In this document: positions 43,643 to 52,305 of the stretch, one piece after another | Layout of the letters: every line of letters begins with the position of its first letter | Numbering within the stretch: the first letter of the stretch is position 1 | Assembly (NCBI RefSeq): GCF_003226895.2 | Contig: NZ_PNJG02000001.1 | Coordinates: 434,001-498,000, forward strand | Direction: 5' to 3' | DNA: 64,000 bases | Source: Kocuria tytonis | Lineage (GTDB): Bacteria; Actinomycetota; Actinomycetes; Actinomycetales; Micrococcaceae | Notes under the pieces: generated by a model | Databases searched by the model: none | Told to the model about the DNA's origin: nothing | What the model saw: the letters and a program-made list of their open reading frames with translations, nothing else | Position numbers and translations under genes: made by a program

Positions 43643-45804
43643 AGTTTCTCGCCCTTCTGCGCCACGCGCTCCTCGTGGCTGCCGTCCGGCAGCATGTCGA
43701 ACCACTCCGCGGCCGTGGCCACGTCCTTGTCGCCGCGCCCGGACAGGGACACCACGATGATCTTCTCGGCCGCCGCCTCGGGGCCCAGCTCCGCGACCCA
43801 CCGCGCGGCCACGTCGCGCGCGCCCGCGAGTGCGTGGCAGGACTCGATGGCGGGGATGATGCCCTCGGTGCGGCACAGCAGCCGGAACGCGTCCATGGCC
43901 TGCTCGTCCGTGACGGCCTCGTACTTCACGCGGCCGATCGAGTGCAGGTAGGAGTGCTCCGGACCCACGGCCGGGTAGTCCAGGCCCGCGGAGATGGAGT
44001 GGGACTCCACCGTCTGCCCGTCCGTGTCCTGCATGAGGAACGTCCGTGCGCCGTGCAGCACACCGGGACGGCCCAGCGAGATGGTGGCGGCGTGGCGCCC
44101 GGTGGACACGCCGTCCCCGCCGGCCTCGTTGCCGTAGAGCTCCACGGCGGGGTCGTCCAGGAAGCCGTGGAAGATCCCGATGGCGTTGGAGCCGCCGCCC
44201 ACGCACGCGGTCACGGCGTCCGGCAGGCGGCCGGTCTGCTCCAGGATCTGGGCGCGGGCCTCCTCGCCGATCTGCTCGTGGAAGTAGCGGACCATCGCGG
44301 GGAACGGGTGCGGCCCCGCGGCGGTGCCGAGCAGGTAGTGGGTGGTGTCCACGGAGGCCACCCAGTCCCGCAGCGCCTCGTTGATGGCGTCCTTGAGGGT
44401 GCGCGAGCCGTTGGTCACGGCCACGACCTCGGCACCCAGCAGCCGCATGCGCGCCACGTTCAGCGCCTGACGGCGGGTGTCCTCCTCGCCCATGTACACG
44501 CGGCACTCCATGCCGAACAGCGCGGCGGCCGTGGCGGTGGCCACGCCGTGCTGACCGGCGCCGGTCTCGGCGATCAGCCGGGTCTTGCCCATGCGGCGGG
44601 CCAGCAGGGCCTGACCCAGCACGTTGTTGATCTTGTGGGAGCCGGTGTGGTTGAGGTCCTCGCGCTTGAGGAACACCCGCACGCCGAGCTCCGCCCCGAA
44701 GCGCTCCGCCTCGGTCAGCAGGGAGGGCCGCCCGGAGTAGTCCCGGGAGAGCCGCTTGAACTCCTCCTGGAACTCGTCGTCCGTGCGGGCCTTCTCGAAG
44801 GTCTCGCTCAGCTCGTCCAGCGCCGCCACGAGGGACTCGGGCATCCAGCGCCCGCCGAAGTCCCCGAAGTACGGGCCCGGGGCGTGCCGCAGGGACTCGG
44901 GCCGCTCCTCCTCGGGTGCCGCGGCCGCCTGCCGGGCCGCGAACTCGGCCTGGGCCGCGGGCGGGGTGGCTCCGTCCAGGAACTCGCCGCGGGCCAGGGC
45001 TCCCACCTCACGGAAGCGGGCGATGCGCTGGGCCGGGTCCGCCGCGGTGACCAGGGCCTCGCCGGCCAGCACGGCGTTCGCGCCGTGGCCCGCGTAGAGC
45101 CGGATCTGCTCCTCGCCGGCCACACCGGACTCGGCCACGACCACGGCCTCCCGCGGCAGCCGCCGGGCGAGCCGCCCGAACGTGTGGACGTCCACGTCCA
45201 GGGTCTTGAGGTCGCGCGTGTTCACGCCGATGATGCGCGCGCCCGCGGCCACCGCGCGGTCGATCTCCTCCTCGGTGTGGGTTTCCACCAGGGCGTGCAT
45301 CCCCAGGTGGTGGGTGAGCTCGAGCAGCCGTGCCAGGGCGGCGTCGTCGAGGGCGGCCACGATGAGCAGCACCATGTCCGCACCGTGGGCGCGGGCCTCC
45401 CACACCTGGTAGTCCGCCACCACGAAGTCCTTGCGCAGCACCGGGATGCCCACGGCGCGGCGCACGGCGTCCAGGTCCGCGAGCGAGCCGCCGAAGCGCC
45501 GCTGCTCGGTGAGCACCGAGATGACCGAGGCCCCACCGCGCTCGTACGCCGCAGCGAGCCGCGCGGGGTCCGTGATCTCCGCCAGCGCGCCCTTGGAGGG
45601 GCTCGAACGCTTCACCTCGGCGACGACCTGCACCGCGGCGGGATCGGAACCGCGTAGCGCGGCCTCCGCGTCCAGCGCCGGGGTCTGCTCCGCGGCCGCG
45701 CGCTGCACCTGCTGCAGGCTCACGGACGCCCTGCGGGTCTCGAGGTCCTCGCGCACCCCCTCGATGATCGTCTCCAGCACCGTGCCGGTGTGCTGCTGCG
45801 TCAT
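43639..45804 (-). CDS. trpCB: Fused indole-3-glycerol-phosphate synthase / tryptophan synthase beta chain (TrpC-TrpB)
   Basis: 721 aa from the ATG at 45804 (AGGGAG upstream), one uninterrupted frame. Residues 1-271 are Trp[13 protein letters not shown] (about 62-73), LRKDF, and VAESGVAG with the beta/alpha-barrel phosphate site. A roughly 35-residue Ala/Glu/Pro-rich linker follows. Residues 306-721 are Trp[17 protein letters not shown], and the PLP-binding Lys391 within [13 protein letters not shown], then [10 protein letters not shown]. Both halves keep their catalytic residues, so the protein should make indole-glycerol phosphate and then tryptophan with TrpA. TrpC and TrpB are normally separate adjacent genes in Actinobacteria. 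A hairpin lies upstream. Confidence 0.93.
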   Translation of the reverse strand: MTQQHTGTVLETIIEGVREDLETRRASVSLQQVQRAAAEQTPALDAEAALRGSDPAAVQVVAEVKRSSPSKGALAEITDPARLAAAYERGGASVISVLTEQRRFGGSLADLDAVRRAVGIPVLRKDFVVADYQVWEARAHGADMVLLIVAALDDAALARLLELTHHLGMHALVETHTEEEIDRAVAAGARIIGVNTRDLKTLDVDVHTFGRLARRLPREAVVVAESGVAGEEQIRLYAGHGANAVLAGEALVTAADPAQRIARFREVGALARGEFLDGATPPAAQAEFAARQAAAAPEEERPESLRHAPGPYFGDFGGRWMPESLVAALDELSETFEKARTDDEFQEEFKRLSRDYSGRPSLLTEAERFGAELGVRVFLKREDLNHTGSHKINNVLGQALLARRMGKTRLIAETGAGQHGVATATAAALFGMECRVYMGEEDTRRQALNVARMRLLGAEVVAVTNGSRTLKDAINEALRDWVASVDTTHYLLGTAAGPHPFPAMVRYFHEQIGEEARAQILEQTGRLPDAVTACVGGGSNAIGIFHGFLDDPAVELYGNEAGGDGVSTGRHAATISLGRPGVLHGARTFLMQDTDGQTVESHSISAGLDYPAVGPEHSYLHSIGRVKYEAVTDEQAMDAFRLLCRTEGIIPAIESCHALAGARDVAARWVAELGPEAAAEKIIVVSLSGRGDKDVATAAEWFDMLPDGSHEERVAQKGEKL

Positions 45805-45860
45805 GTGACTCCCTAGTCTCTCGGTGCGTAGCGGCGCCCGGGGCACCCACCACACTGATG

Positions 45861-45899
45861 CCGATGACCAGTTCCCCCGTGGGAGGAACTGGTCATCGG
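45861..45899 (-). other. Long hairpin upstream of the trpC-trpB fusion
   Basis: CCGATGACCAGTTCC (45861-45875) and its exact complement (45885-45899) form a 15-bp stem; CCC/GGG inside the 9-base loop can extend it. It sits in the 141-base gap between the small trp-linked membrane gene and trpCB. No T-run follows on the minus strand, so it may be a processing, attenuation or stabilising element. Confidence 0.5.
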
Positions 45900-45945
45900 T
45901 CGATGCATTCGGTTCCGGTCCGCGCCGGCGATCGCAGGGCGGGGA

Positions 45946-46191
45946 TCAGTGGGCGGCGGTCTTGGAACCGCCCTTACCGTAGCCCATGGCCTTGAGCACC
46001 GCGCCCACGATCATGCCGACGACGATGAACCCGATGCCCACCACGGTCACGGGCACGGACGCGTTCAGGAATCCCACGCAGCCCACGATGACGCCCACGG
46101 TCATCACGGCCACGCAGGCCCAGGCGGCCACGGTGTTGCCGTGCCCCACCGCGGCGGTGTGGTCCAGGATGATCTGATCGGTGTTCGACAT
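45946..46191 (-). CDS. Small trp-operon membrane protein (HGxxxAAW, DUF6704-like)
   Basis: 81 aa. The N-terminal motif GHGNTVAAW precedes two transmembrane helices (about residues 22-42 and 47-68) and a short basic tail. Proteins with this HGxxxAAW motif recur in actinobacterial trp operons between trpE and trpC; no biochemical function is known to me. The ATG has a GGGAGAG ribosome-binding site. It is 131 bases downstream of the other trp-linked membrane gene. Confidence 0.8.
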   Translation of the reverse strand: MSNTDQIILDHTAAVGHGNTVAAWACVAVMTVGVIVGCVGFLNASVPVTVVGIGFIVVGMIVGAVLKAMGYGKGGSKTAAH

Positions 46192-46322
46192 GCGTGTCCA
46201 CTCTCCCGTGCCGGTCGAGCCTGCGGCTCGTGCTGTTCCGTTCTCGCGCGGCACGCGAGCCCGGGTGTTCTCCCGCACCATTGTGCCACTTCCCGGGGCC
46301 GCGGGACGGCATCCCGCCCCGC

Positions 46323-47072
46323 TCACGCCTTTCGGGTGGGGTCCTCGCCGCGGGTCAGTGCGTCCCACGTGTCGATGTCGTCGGCGTGCTCCGCGGCCTG
46401 GGTCTCCCCCGCGGCACCCGACGACGCCGCCGCGCCCGCCGTGCTCGCCGCGGTCGCACCGGTGCGCGCGTCCGACGCCCCGCCCGCGTCGGCCCCGGCG
46501 CCCGCGTCCCGCCGGTCCCGCGGTGCGGGAGCCCCCGCACCCGTGAGGGCGGCCCGGTCGAAGCGCTGCGTGGCGCGCCGCCGCACCCGCTGGGCCACCA
46601 GCACCAGCCACACACCGCACAGGGTCAGCAGGACGGCGGCGGTCACGGCCGCCCACGGCCAGCCGGTCATGGTGTAGTCGCCGCCGCCGTTGATCACTCC
46701 CGTCCGGGTCCCCACCGTGGGCTGGGCCGCCGCCCGGGGATCGGCGGTCACGGCGAGCACCGCGATCGCCGCGCCCACCCCGGCGAGCGCCACCACGGCG
46801 CCGACGACGGAGCGCAGGATCCGCCCGCCCAGGGCCGAGGCCACGGCGGCCACCGCGGCCACGAGACCGAGGGCCGTGACGGCCGGTGCGGCGTCGGAAC
46901 CCTTGACGTCCACCGTGATCGGCTGCAGGGACGTGGTGACCGCCGCGTGGATCCAGGCCACGGTGGTGGTGCCGAAGAGCGCGAGCGCGCACAGCAGGGT
47001 GATCAGGACGGCGGGCGCGGTACGACGCAGCACGTGGGAGCTCCTCGCGGGGTGGTGCGGTGGCGGTATCAC
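46323..47072 (-). CDS. Trp-biosynthesis-associated membrane protein (TIGR02234-like)
   Basis: 249 aa from a GTG that overlaps the trpE stop. Four transmembrane helices lie at about residues 18-40, 63-80, 86-108 and 140-162, with TSLQPITVDVKGSDAAPAV in the first extracytoplasmic loop, followed by a roughly 85-residue Ala/Gly-rich cytoplasmic tail. The family is found next to trpE in many Actinobacteria and its function is unknown; a role in tryptophan or precursor transport is guesswork from context. Confidence 0.8.
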   Translation of the reverse strand: MIPPPHHPARSSHVLRRTAPAVLITLLCALALFGTTTVAWIHAAVTTSLQPITVDVKGSDAAPAVTALGLVAAVAAVASALGGRILRSVVGAVVALAGVGAAIAVLAVTADPRAAAQPTVGTRTGVINGGGDYTMTGWPWAAVTAAVLLTLCGVWLVLVAQRVRRRATQRFDRAALTGAGAPAPRDRRDAGAGADAGGASDARTGATAASTAGAAASSGAAGETQAAEHADDIDTWDALTRGEDPTRKA

Positions 47073-48625
47073 CGCGTGAGCTCGCGCAGCGACTGTGCGA
47101 GCAGCGCGGCGCGCAACGGCGCGGTGGCCTTGTTCAGGGATTCCTGGGCCTCGGACTCGGGGTCCGAGTCAGCCACGATACCCCCGCCCGCCTGGACGTA
47201 GGCCGTGCCCTCGAGCAGCAGCGCGGTGCGGATGGCGATGGCCATGTCCATGTTCCCGGCGAAGTCCATGTATCCCACCACTCCGCCGTACACGGCACGG
47301 CGCAGGGGCTCGTACCCGTCCAGCAGCTGCAGCGCACGGGGCTTGGGCGCGCCGGAGAGGGTTCCGGCGGGGAAGGTGGCGGCCAGGACGTCGTAGGCGC
47401 TGACGTCCGCGCGCATCCGGGCCACCACGGTGGAGCACAGGTGCATGACGTGGCTGAAGCGCTCGATCTGCATGAACTCGCTGACGTCCACGCTGCCGGG
47501 TTCGGCCACCTTGGAGAGGTCGTTGCGGGCGAGGTCCACGAGCATCAGGTGCTCGGCACGCTCCTTGTGGTCCGCGAGCAGGTCCTGGCCCAGGGCGAGG
47601 TCCTCGTCCACGGTGGCACCGCGCGGGCGCGAACCGGCGATGGGGTGGGTCACGGCCTGGCGTCCGGTCACGGTCACGAGCGCCTCGGGCGAGGAGCCCA
47701 CGATGGAGTAGGGCCTGCCCCCCGCGTCCTCGAAGGAGTAGAGGTACATGTACGGGCTGGGGTTGATCCGACGCAGCGTGCGGTACACGTCCAGGGAGCT
47801 CGCGTGGCACTCGGCCTCGAAGCGGCGGGAGACCACCACCTGGAAGACGTCCCCGTCCACGATGGCCTGTTTGCCCCGCTCGATCGCGGACATGAACAGC
47901 TCGCGGTCCCAGGACTGCCGGACGGCGGACTCGAGGTCCACCTCCCCGTGGCCGGGCTCGGCCACCGACACCGTGGTGCGCTCCAGCGGGGTGGCCAGCC
48001 GCCGGACCATCGAGTGCAGCCGCGCCACGGCGTCGTGGTAGGCGGCGTCCACGTTCTCGTCCGTGCCGTTGACGTTGACCGCGTTGGCGACCAGCAGCAC
48101 GGAGCCGTCCCTGTTGTCGTGCACGGCCATGTCCGCCACGAGGTTCATGGCGAGCTCGGGAAGCCGCAGGTCGTCCTCGGGCGGGTGCGGCAGCTTCTCC
48201 CAGTGCCGCACGGCCTCCCAGCCCACGAATCCCACCATGCCGCTGGTCAGCGGCGGGACGCCCTCGAACGGCTCGGTGTGCAGCAGCTGCATGGTCGCGC
48301 GCAGGGCCTCGAGCGGGTCGCCGTCCGTGGGGGCGCCCGCGGGTGCGTCCCCGAGCCAGTGCGCCTGCCCGTCCTTCGCCGTCAGGGTGGCCACGGACCC
48401 GGCGCCCACGAAGGAGTACCGGGACCAGACCCCGCCCTCGGCCGCGGACTCGAGCAGGAACGTGCCCGGGCGGGGCGCGCCGTCGCGGGCCACGAGCGCG
48501 CGGTAGAGACCCACCGGGGTGAGGGCGTCCGCGAGCACCGTGGTGCGCACCGGGACCACCCGCCGGCCGGCCGCGTGCTCCCGGAACTCCTCCAGGGTGG
48601 GGGTGATGGTGCCGAGCTGCTGCAT
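47069..48625 (-). CDS. trpE: Anthranilate synthase component I
   Basis: 518 aa. The N-terminal regulatory half carries LLESAAEGGVWSRYSF, which corresponds to the tryptophan-binding LLES region. The chorismate-binding half has MHLCSTVVARM, FPAGTLSGAPKPRALQLLDGYE and AGGGIVADSDPESE. It forms anthranilate from chorismate using ammonia from TrpG, which is not in this window. The ATG follows the hisI stop after zero bases, so there is no room for a trp leader-peptide attenuator; transcription must come from his-side promoters or from within upstream genes. Feedback inhibition is therefore the control most visible from sequence. Confidence 0.96.
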   Translation of the reverse strand: MQQLGTITPTLEEFREHAAGRRVVPVRTTVLADALTPVGLYRALVARDGAPRPGTFLLESAAEGGVWSRYSFVGAGSVATLTAKDGQAHWLGDAPAGAPTDGDPLEALRATMQLLHTEPFEGVPPLTSGMVGFVGWEAVRHWEKLPHPPEDDLRLPELAMNLVADMAVHDNRDGSVLLVANAVNVNGTDENVDAAYHDAVARLHSMVRRLATPLERTTVSVAEPGHGEVDLESAVRQSWDRELFMSAIERGKQAIVDGDVFQVVVSRRFEAECHASSLDVYRTLRRINPSPYMYLYSFEDAGGRPYSIVGSSPEALVTVTGRQAVTHPIAGSRPRGATVDEDLALGQDLLADHKERAEHLMLVDLARNDLSKVAEPGSVDVSEFMQIERFSHVMHLCSTVVARMRADVSAYDVLAATFPAGTLSGAPKPRALQLLDGYEPLRRAVYGGVVGYMDFAGNMDMAIAIRTALLLEGTAYVQAGGGIVADSDPESEAQESLNKATAPLRAALLAQSLRELTR

Positions 48626-49030
48626 TCAGACCGCCTGTTCCGCGTGAAGGTCCCGATCGTCGAAGCACGTGCGGGTCCCGGTGTGGCATGCCGCGCCGGT
48701 CTGGTCCACCCGCACGAGCAGGGCGTCCCCGTCGCAGTCCAGGTGCACGGAGTGCACGCGCTGGACGTGGCCGGAGGTGTCCCCCTTGCGCCAGTACTCC
48801 TGGCGGGAGCGGGACCAGAAAGTGACCCGGCCCTCGGTGAGGGTGCGGTGCAGCGCCTCGTCGTCCATCCAGCCCAGCATGAGCACCTCGCCGGTGTCGT
48901 GCTGCTGGACCACCGCGGCCACGAGCCCGGCGGGATCCCGCTTGAGCCGGCGGGCGATGTCCGGGTCCAGACCCGGGGCGGTGGCTCCGCCCGCGGGGCC
49001 CGTCACGGGGGTGTCCTGCCCCGCGCTCAC
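48626..49030 (-). CDS. hisI: Phosphoribosyl-AMP cyclohydrolase
   Basis: 134 aa. The conserved core has [30 protein letters not shown] and the metal-binding [15 protein letters not shown], with further zinc cysteines in [10 protein letters not shown]. It hydrolyses the adenine ring of PR-AMP in histidine synthesis. HisE is encoded separately at 50803-51066, so the gene is not the enterobacterial HisIE fusion. GTG start overlapping the hisF stop (GTGA); about 20 poorly conserved residues precede the domain. Confidence 0.96.
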   Translation of the reverse strand: MSAGQDTPVTGPAGGATAPGLDPDIARRLKRDPAGLVAAVVQQHDTGEVLMLGWMDDEALHRTLTEGRVTFWSRSRQEYWRKGDTSGHVQRVHSVHLDCDGDALLVRVDQTGAACHTGTRTCFDDRDLHAEQAV

Positions 49031-49794
49031 CGGCGCACCTCGTACCCGGCGGCGCGCAGGGCGGCCTTGACGTCCGCGATCGCGTTGGTGGGCCCGAAGT
49101 GGAACACCGACGCCGCCAGTACGGCGTCCGCCCCGGCCGCCACCGCGGGCGGGAAGTGCTCGGGGGACCCCGCACCGCCGGACGCGATCAGGGGCACGCC
49201 CACGACCTCGCGCACCGCGGCGATCAGCTCCAGGTCGAAGCCCTCACGCGTGCCGTCCGCGTCCATGGAGTTGAGCAGGATCTCCCCCACCCCGCGCTCC
49301 GCCGCCTCACGGGCCCAGTCCAGGGCGTCGCGGCCCGTGAGCGTGCGGCCACCGCGGGTGGTGACCTCGAAGCCGGACGGGGTGCTGCCCGTGCGCCTCG
49401 CGTCCAGGGACAGCATGAGTACCTGGCTCCCGAAGTGCCGGGTGATCTCGTCGATGACCTCGGGGCGGTCCACCGCGGCCGTGTTGACGGACGCCTTGTC
49501 CGCGCCGCAGCGCAGCAGCCGGTCCACGTCCGTCACGGAGCGCACCCCACCGCCCACGGTCAGCGGGATGAACACCTTCTCCGCGGCGCGGGCCACGACC
49601 TCGAACACGGTGTCCCGCTCGGCCGAGGACGCGGTGACGTCCAGGAACGTGAGCTCGTCCGCACCGGCGAGGTCGTACCGCGCGGCGAGCTCCACGGGGT
49701 CTCCCGCGTCGCGCAGGTTCTCGAAGTTCACGCCCTTGACCACGCGTCCGGCGTCCACGTCCAGACACGGGATGACCCGTACCGCCACACCCAT
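49027..49794 (-). CDS. hisF: Imidazole glycerol phosphate synthase subunit HisF
   Basis: 255 aa beta/alpha barrel. [20 protein letters not shown] at the N-terminus contains the first catalytic Asp, LTVGGGVRS and SLDARR follow, and the second catalytic Asp is in [14 protein letters not shown]. It forms the imidazole ring with ammonia from HisH, which is outside the window. The ATG start has GAGGA upstream and a 71-base gap to hisG. Confidence 0.97.
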   Translation of the reverse strand: MGVAVRVIPCLDVDAGRVVKGVNFENLRDAGDPVELAARYDLAGADELTFLDVTASSAERDTVFEVVARAAEKVFIPLTVGGGVRSVTDVDRLLRCGADKASVNTAAVDRPEVIDEITRHFGSQVLMLSLDARRTGSTPSGFEVTTRGGRTLTGRDALDWAREAAERGVGEILLNSMDADGTREGFDLELIAAVREVVGVPLIASGGAGSPEHFPPAVAAGADAVLAASVFHFGPTNAIADVKAALRAAGYEVRR

Positions 49795-49865
49795 AGCTGC
49801 TGTCCTCACTGCTCGTGCTGCTGCTCGCCGCCCCGCCCGCGCCGCCGCGGCGGCGCTGCCGGGGC

Positions 49866-50711
49866 TCAGATCCGCGCGGCCTGGATGGGTGAGACCAGGA
49901 TGGCCCGGGCACCCACCTCGTACAGCGCGTCCATGACCTTGTTCGTGTCGCTCTTGCGCACCATGGCACGCACGGCCACGGCGCCGTCGTGGCCCAGCGG
50001 GGAGATGGTGGGGCTCTGCATCCCCGGGGTGATCTCCGTGGCCGCCGCGAGCAGCTCCTCGCGGATGTCGTAGTCCATCATCACGTACTGCCGCGCCACG
50101 AGCACCCCCTGCAGCCTGCGCCGCAGCACGCTCAGCCCCTCGGGCTCCGGTTCGTCGCCGCGGCGGATCAGCAGCGCCTCGGAGCGCATGATGGGCTCGT
50201 CGAAGATCTCCAGCCCCGCCGCGCGCAGGGTGTTGCCGGTCTCCACGACGTCCGCGATGGCGTCCGCGACGCCCAGCCGGATGGCGGACTCCACGGCACC
50301 GTCCAGTCGCACGACCTCGGCGTGGACACCGCACTCCCGCAGGTGCCGCTCCAGCAGCACCTGGTAGCTGGTGGCGATGCGCCTGCCCTCCAGGTCCCGC
50401 ACAGAGCCGAACTGCCCCACCGGGCCGGCCAGGCGGAACGTGGAGCGCGCGAAGTCCAGGCCCAGTTCCTCGGCGGCCTCCGCGCCGGAGTCCAGGAGCA
50501 GGTCACGGCCCGTGATCCCGAGGTCCAGGGTGCCCCCGCCCACGTAGATCGCGATGTCCCGGGGGCGCAGGTAGAAGAACTCCACACCGTTGTCGCCGTC
50601 CACCAGGACCAGCTCGCGGCTGCTGCGCCGCTGCCGGTAGCCGGCCTCGGTGAGCATGGTGATGGCGGACTCGGACAGCGCACCCTTGTTGGGCACGGCG
50701 ACTCGCAGCAT
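49866..50711 (-). CDS. hisG: ATP phosphoribosyltransferase, long form
   Basis: 281 aa, the length of the long HisG form with a C-terminal ACT-like histidine-sensing domain (about residues 205-281, including [19 protein letters not shown]), so no HisZ is needed. The PRPP loop region is [19 protein letters not shown]. It catalyses the first committed step of histidine synthesis. ATG start with AAAGGA; hisE lies 91 bases upstream. Confidence 0.96.
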   Translation of the reverse strand: MLRVAVPNKGALSESAITMLTEAGYRQRRSSRELVLVDGDNGVEFFYLRPRDIAIYVGGGTLDLGITGRDLLLDSGAEAAEELGLDFARSTFRLAGPVGQFGSVRDLEGRRIATSYQVLLERHLRECGVHAEVVRLDGAVESAIRLGVADAIADVVETGNTLRAAGLEIFDEPIMRSEALLIRRGDEPEPEGLSVLRRRLQGVLVARQYVMMDYDIREELLAAATEITPGMQSPTISPLGHDGAVAVRAMVRKSDTNKVMDALYEVGARAILVSPIQAARI

Positions 50712-50802
50712 GACGTTCCTTTCCGCGGTGCGGATTCTGGGGCGGGACACGACGCGTGCACCGGCGCACGGCCTCACGGTCCGGGCGCGGTGGGCGCGGC
50801 GG

Positions 50803-51066
50803 TCAGAGGTGCTTGTAGACGTCCTCGAGGCTCATGCCCTTGGCGATCATCATGACCTGCAGGTGGTAGAGCAGCTGGGAGATCTCCTCGGCGGCCTCGG
50901 CGTCCGACTCGTACTCGCACGCCATCCAGACCTCCGCGGCCTCCTCGACGACCTTCTTGCCGATCCCGTGCACCCCGGAGTCCAGTTCCCTGACGGTCTT
51001 GGAGCCCTCGGGGCGCTGCGCGGCCTTGGCGCTGAGTTCGGTGAAGAGGTCGTCGAAGGTTTTCAC
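50803..51066 (-). CDS. hisE: Phosphoribosyl-ATP pyrophosphatase
   Basis: 87 aa, MazG-like all-alpha fold. The [13 protein letters not shown] segment (about residues 37-49) supplies the metal-binding Glu residues, with more in [15 protein letters not shown]. It cleaves pyrophosphate from PR-ATP. The GTG start has GGAGGG directly abutting it and a TACCCT box 6 nt upstream, so a leaderless start is more likely than a Shine-Dalgarno start at that spacing. It is the first gene of the his-trp-lgt run. Confidence 0.95.
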   Translation of the reverse strand: MKTFDDLFTELSAKAAQRPEGSKTVRELDSGVHGIGKKVVEEAAEVWMACEYESDAEAAEEISQLLYHLQVMMIAKGMSLEDVYKHL

Positions 51067-51072
51067 CCCTCC

Positions 51073-51078
51073 AGGGTA
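51073..51078 (-). promoter_or_regulatory. Probable -10 box of hisE
   Basis: TACCCT ends 6 nt before the hisE GTG; it would drive the his-trp-lgt unit. No clear -35. Confidence 0.4.
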
Positions 51079-51166
51079 CTGCGTGTGTGCCGGGCTCCCG
51101 AATGCGGCCGCGGCCGCCGTGGGGGTGCGGCAGGGGCGCGGGCACCTCCGCCGGTTCCGGTGTGGC

Positions 51167-51646
51167 TCAGCGGTCCAGCTCCCGCAGGGTGAGGGCCGTG
51201 CTGAGCGCGGCGTGGGCCGCCTCGTACCCCTTGTCCTCGTGGGATCCCTCCAGCCCGGCGCGGTCCAGACCCTGCTCCTCGGTGTCGCACGTGAGCAGCC
51301 CGAAGCCCACGGGGGTGCCCGTGCGCACGGAGACCTCGGTCAGCCCGGAGGTCGCCGCGTGGCACACGTAGTCGAAGTGCGGTGTCCCGCCCCGGATCAC
51401 GACGCCGAGCGCGACCACCGCGTCCACGGTCCCCGCGAGCCGCGCGGCCGCCACGGGCAGCTCGAAGCTGCCGGGCACGCGCACCTGCACCACGTCGCCG
51501 GTGCCCGCCTCCGCGAGCGCGCGCAGGGCGCCGTCGAGCAGCCCGTCCATGATGGTGGTGTGCCAGCTCGCGGCCACCACGGCCACGCGCAGCCGCGAGG
51601 CGTCGAGGTCCGCGGCGTTGCTCTCGGGTGCTCCGTGTCCGCTCAT
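51167..51646 (-). CDS. ribH: 6,7-dimethyl-8-ribityllumazine synthase
   Basis: 159 aa. [11 protein letters not shown] and [21 protein letters not shown] (about residues 84-104) contain the substrate loop and catalytic His. It condenses the RibD-pathway pyrimidine with dihydroxybutanone phosphate and normally assembles as a 60-mer or pentamer. The ATG overlaps the ribA stop (ATGA), making it the last gene of the rib operon. Confidence 0.96.
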   Translation of the reverse strand: MSGHGAPESNAADLDASRLRVAVVAASWHTTIMDGLLDGALRALAEAGTGDVVQVRVPGSFELPVAAARLAGTVDAVVALGVVIRGGTPHFDYVCHAATSGLTEVSVRTGTPVGFGLLTCDTEEQGLDRAGLEGSHEDKGYEAAHAALSTALTLRELDR

Positions 51647-52305
51647 GATGTCTCTCCTGGGGTGAGGTGGGTCAGGTGGTGGTGCATGCGGTCGCGCTTG
51701 GTGCGCAGGTAGTGCAGGTTCTCGGTGCGGGCGTGCACCTCGTGGGGGATCACGTCCGTGACGGTGATGCCGAGGGACTCGAGCTTGCTGACCTTGTCCG
51801 GGTTGTTGGTGAGCAGCCGGACGGAGCTCAGCCCCATGGCCGTGAGGATGCGCGCCGCGGCCGTGTAGTCGCGGGCGTCCGCGGGCAGTCCGAGCATGGT
51901 GTTGGCGTCCACGGTGTCGGCACCCTCGTCCTGGAGCTTGTAGGCCCGCAGCTTGTTGATGAGCCCGATCCCGCGGCCCTCGTGGTTGCGCAGATAGAGC
52001 ACCGTGCCGCCGTGCTCCGTGATCCGCTCCAGCGCCAGGTGCAGCTGCGGTCCGCAGTCGCAGCGCCAGGAGCCGAACACGTCCCCGGTGAGGCACTCGG
52101 AGTGCAGACGCACCAGCGGCGGGAGGTCCTCCTCCCCCGGCGGTGCGGGTGCGGACAGGGACACGTGCTCCGTGGCGGGGGCGCCCGATGGCTCGGGCAC
52201 GCGCCAGCCGATCACCGAGAACGTGCCGTACTCGGAGGGCACGGTCACCGGCTCGGAGTGCTCGAGCTCGTCCTGCGCGGGTGCGCGGTCGTCGGCTGCG
52301 CTCAT
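51643..52305 (-). CDS. ribA: GTP cyclohydrolase II (stand-alone)
   Basis: 220 aa. Zinc cysteines lie in [20 protein letters not shown], and the GTP/catalytic segment is [20 protein letters not shown], all intact. In most Actinobacteria this domain is the C-terminal half of a bifunctional RibBA protein; here it is a separate gene whose ATG overlaps by 4 bases (ATGA) the stop of the gene carrying RibB. It opens the imidazole ring of GTP in the first step of riboflavin synthesis. The roughly 40 residues before the domain are acidic and variable. Confidence 0.95.
   Translation of the reverse strand: MSAADDRAPAQDELEHSEPVTVPSEYGTFSVIGWRVPEPSGAPATEHVSLSAPAPPGEEDLPPLVRLHSECLTGDVFGSWRCDCGPQLHLALERITEHGGTVLYLRNHEGRGIGLINKLRAYKLQDEGADTVDANTMLGLPADARDYTAAARILTAMGLSSVRLLTNNPDKVSKLESLGITVTDVIPHEVHARTENLHYLRTKRDRMHHHLTHLTPGETS

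Noticed and set aside
48600-48640. A Trp-rich leader peptide or attenuator before trpE
   Set aside because: hisI ends directly at the trpE start codon; there is no leader space.
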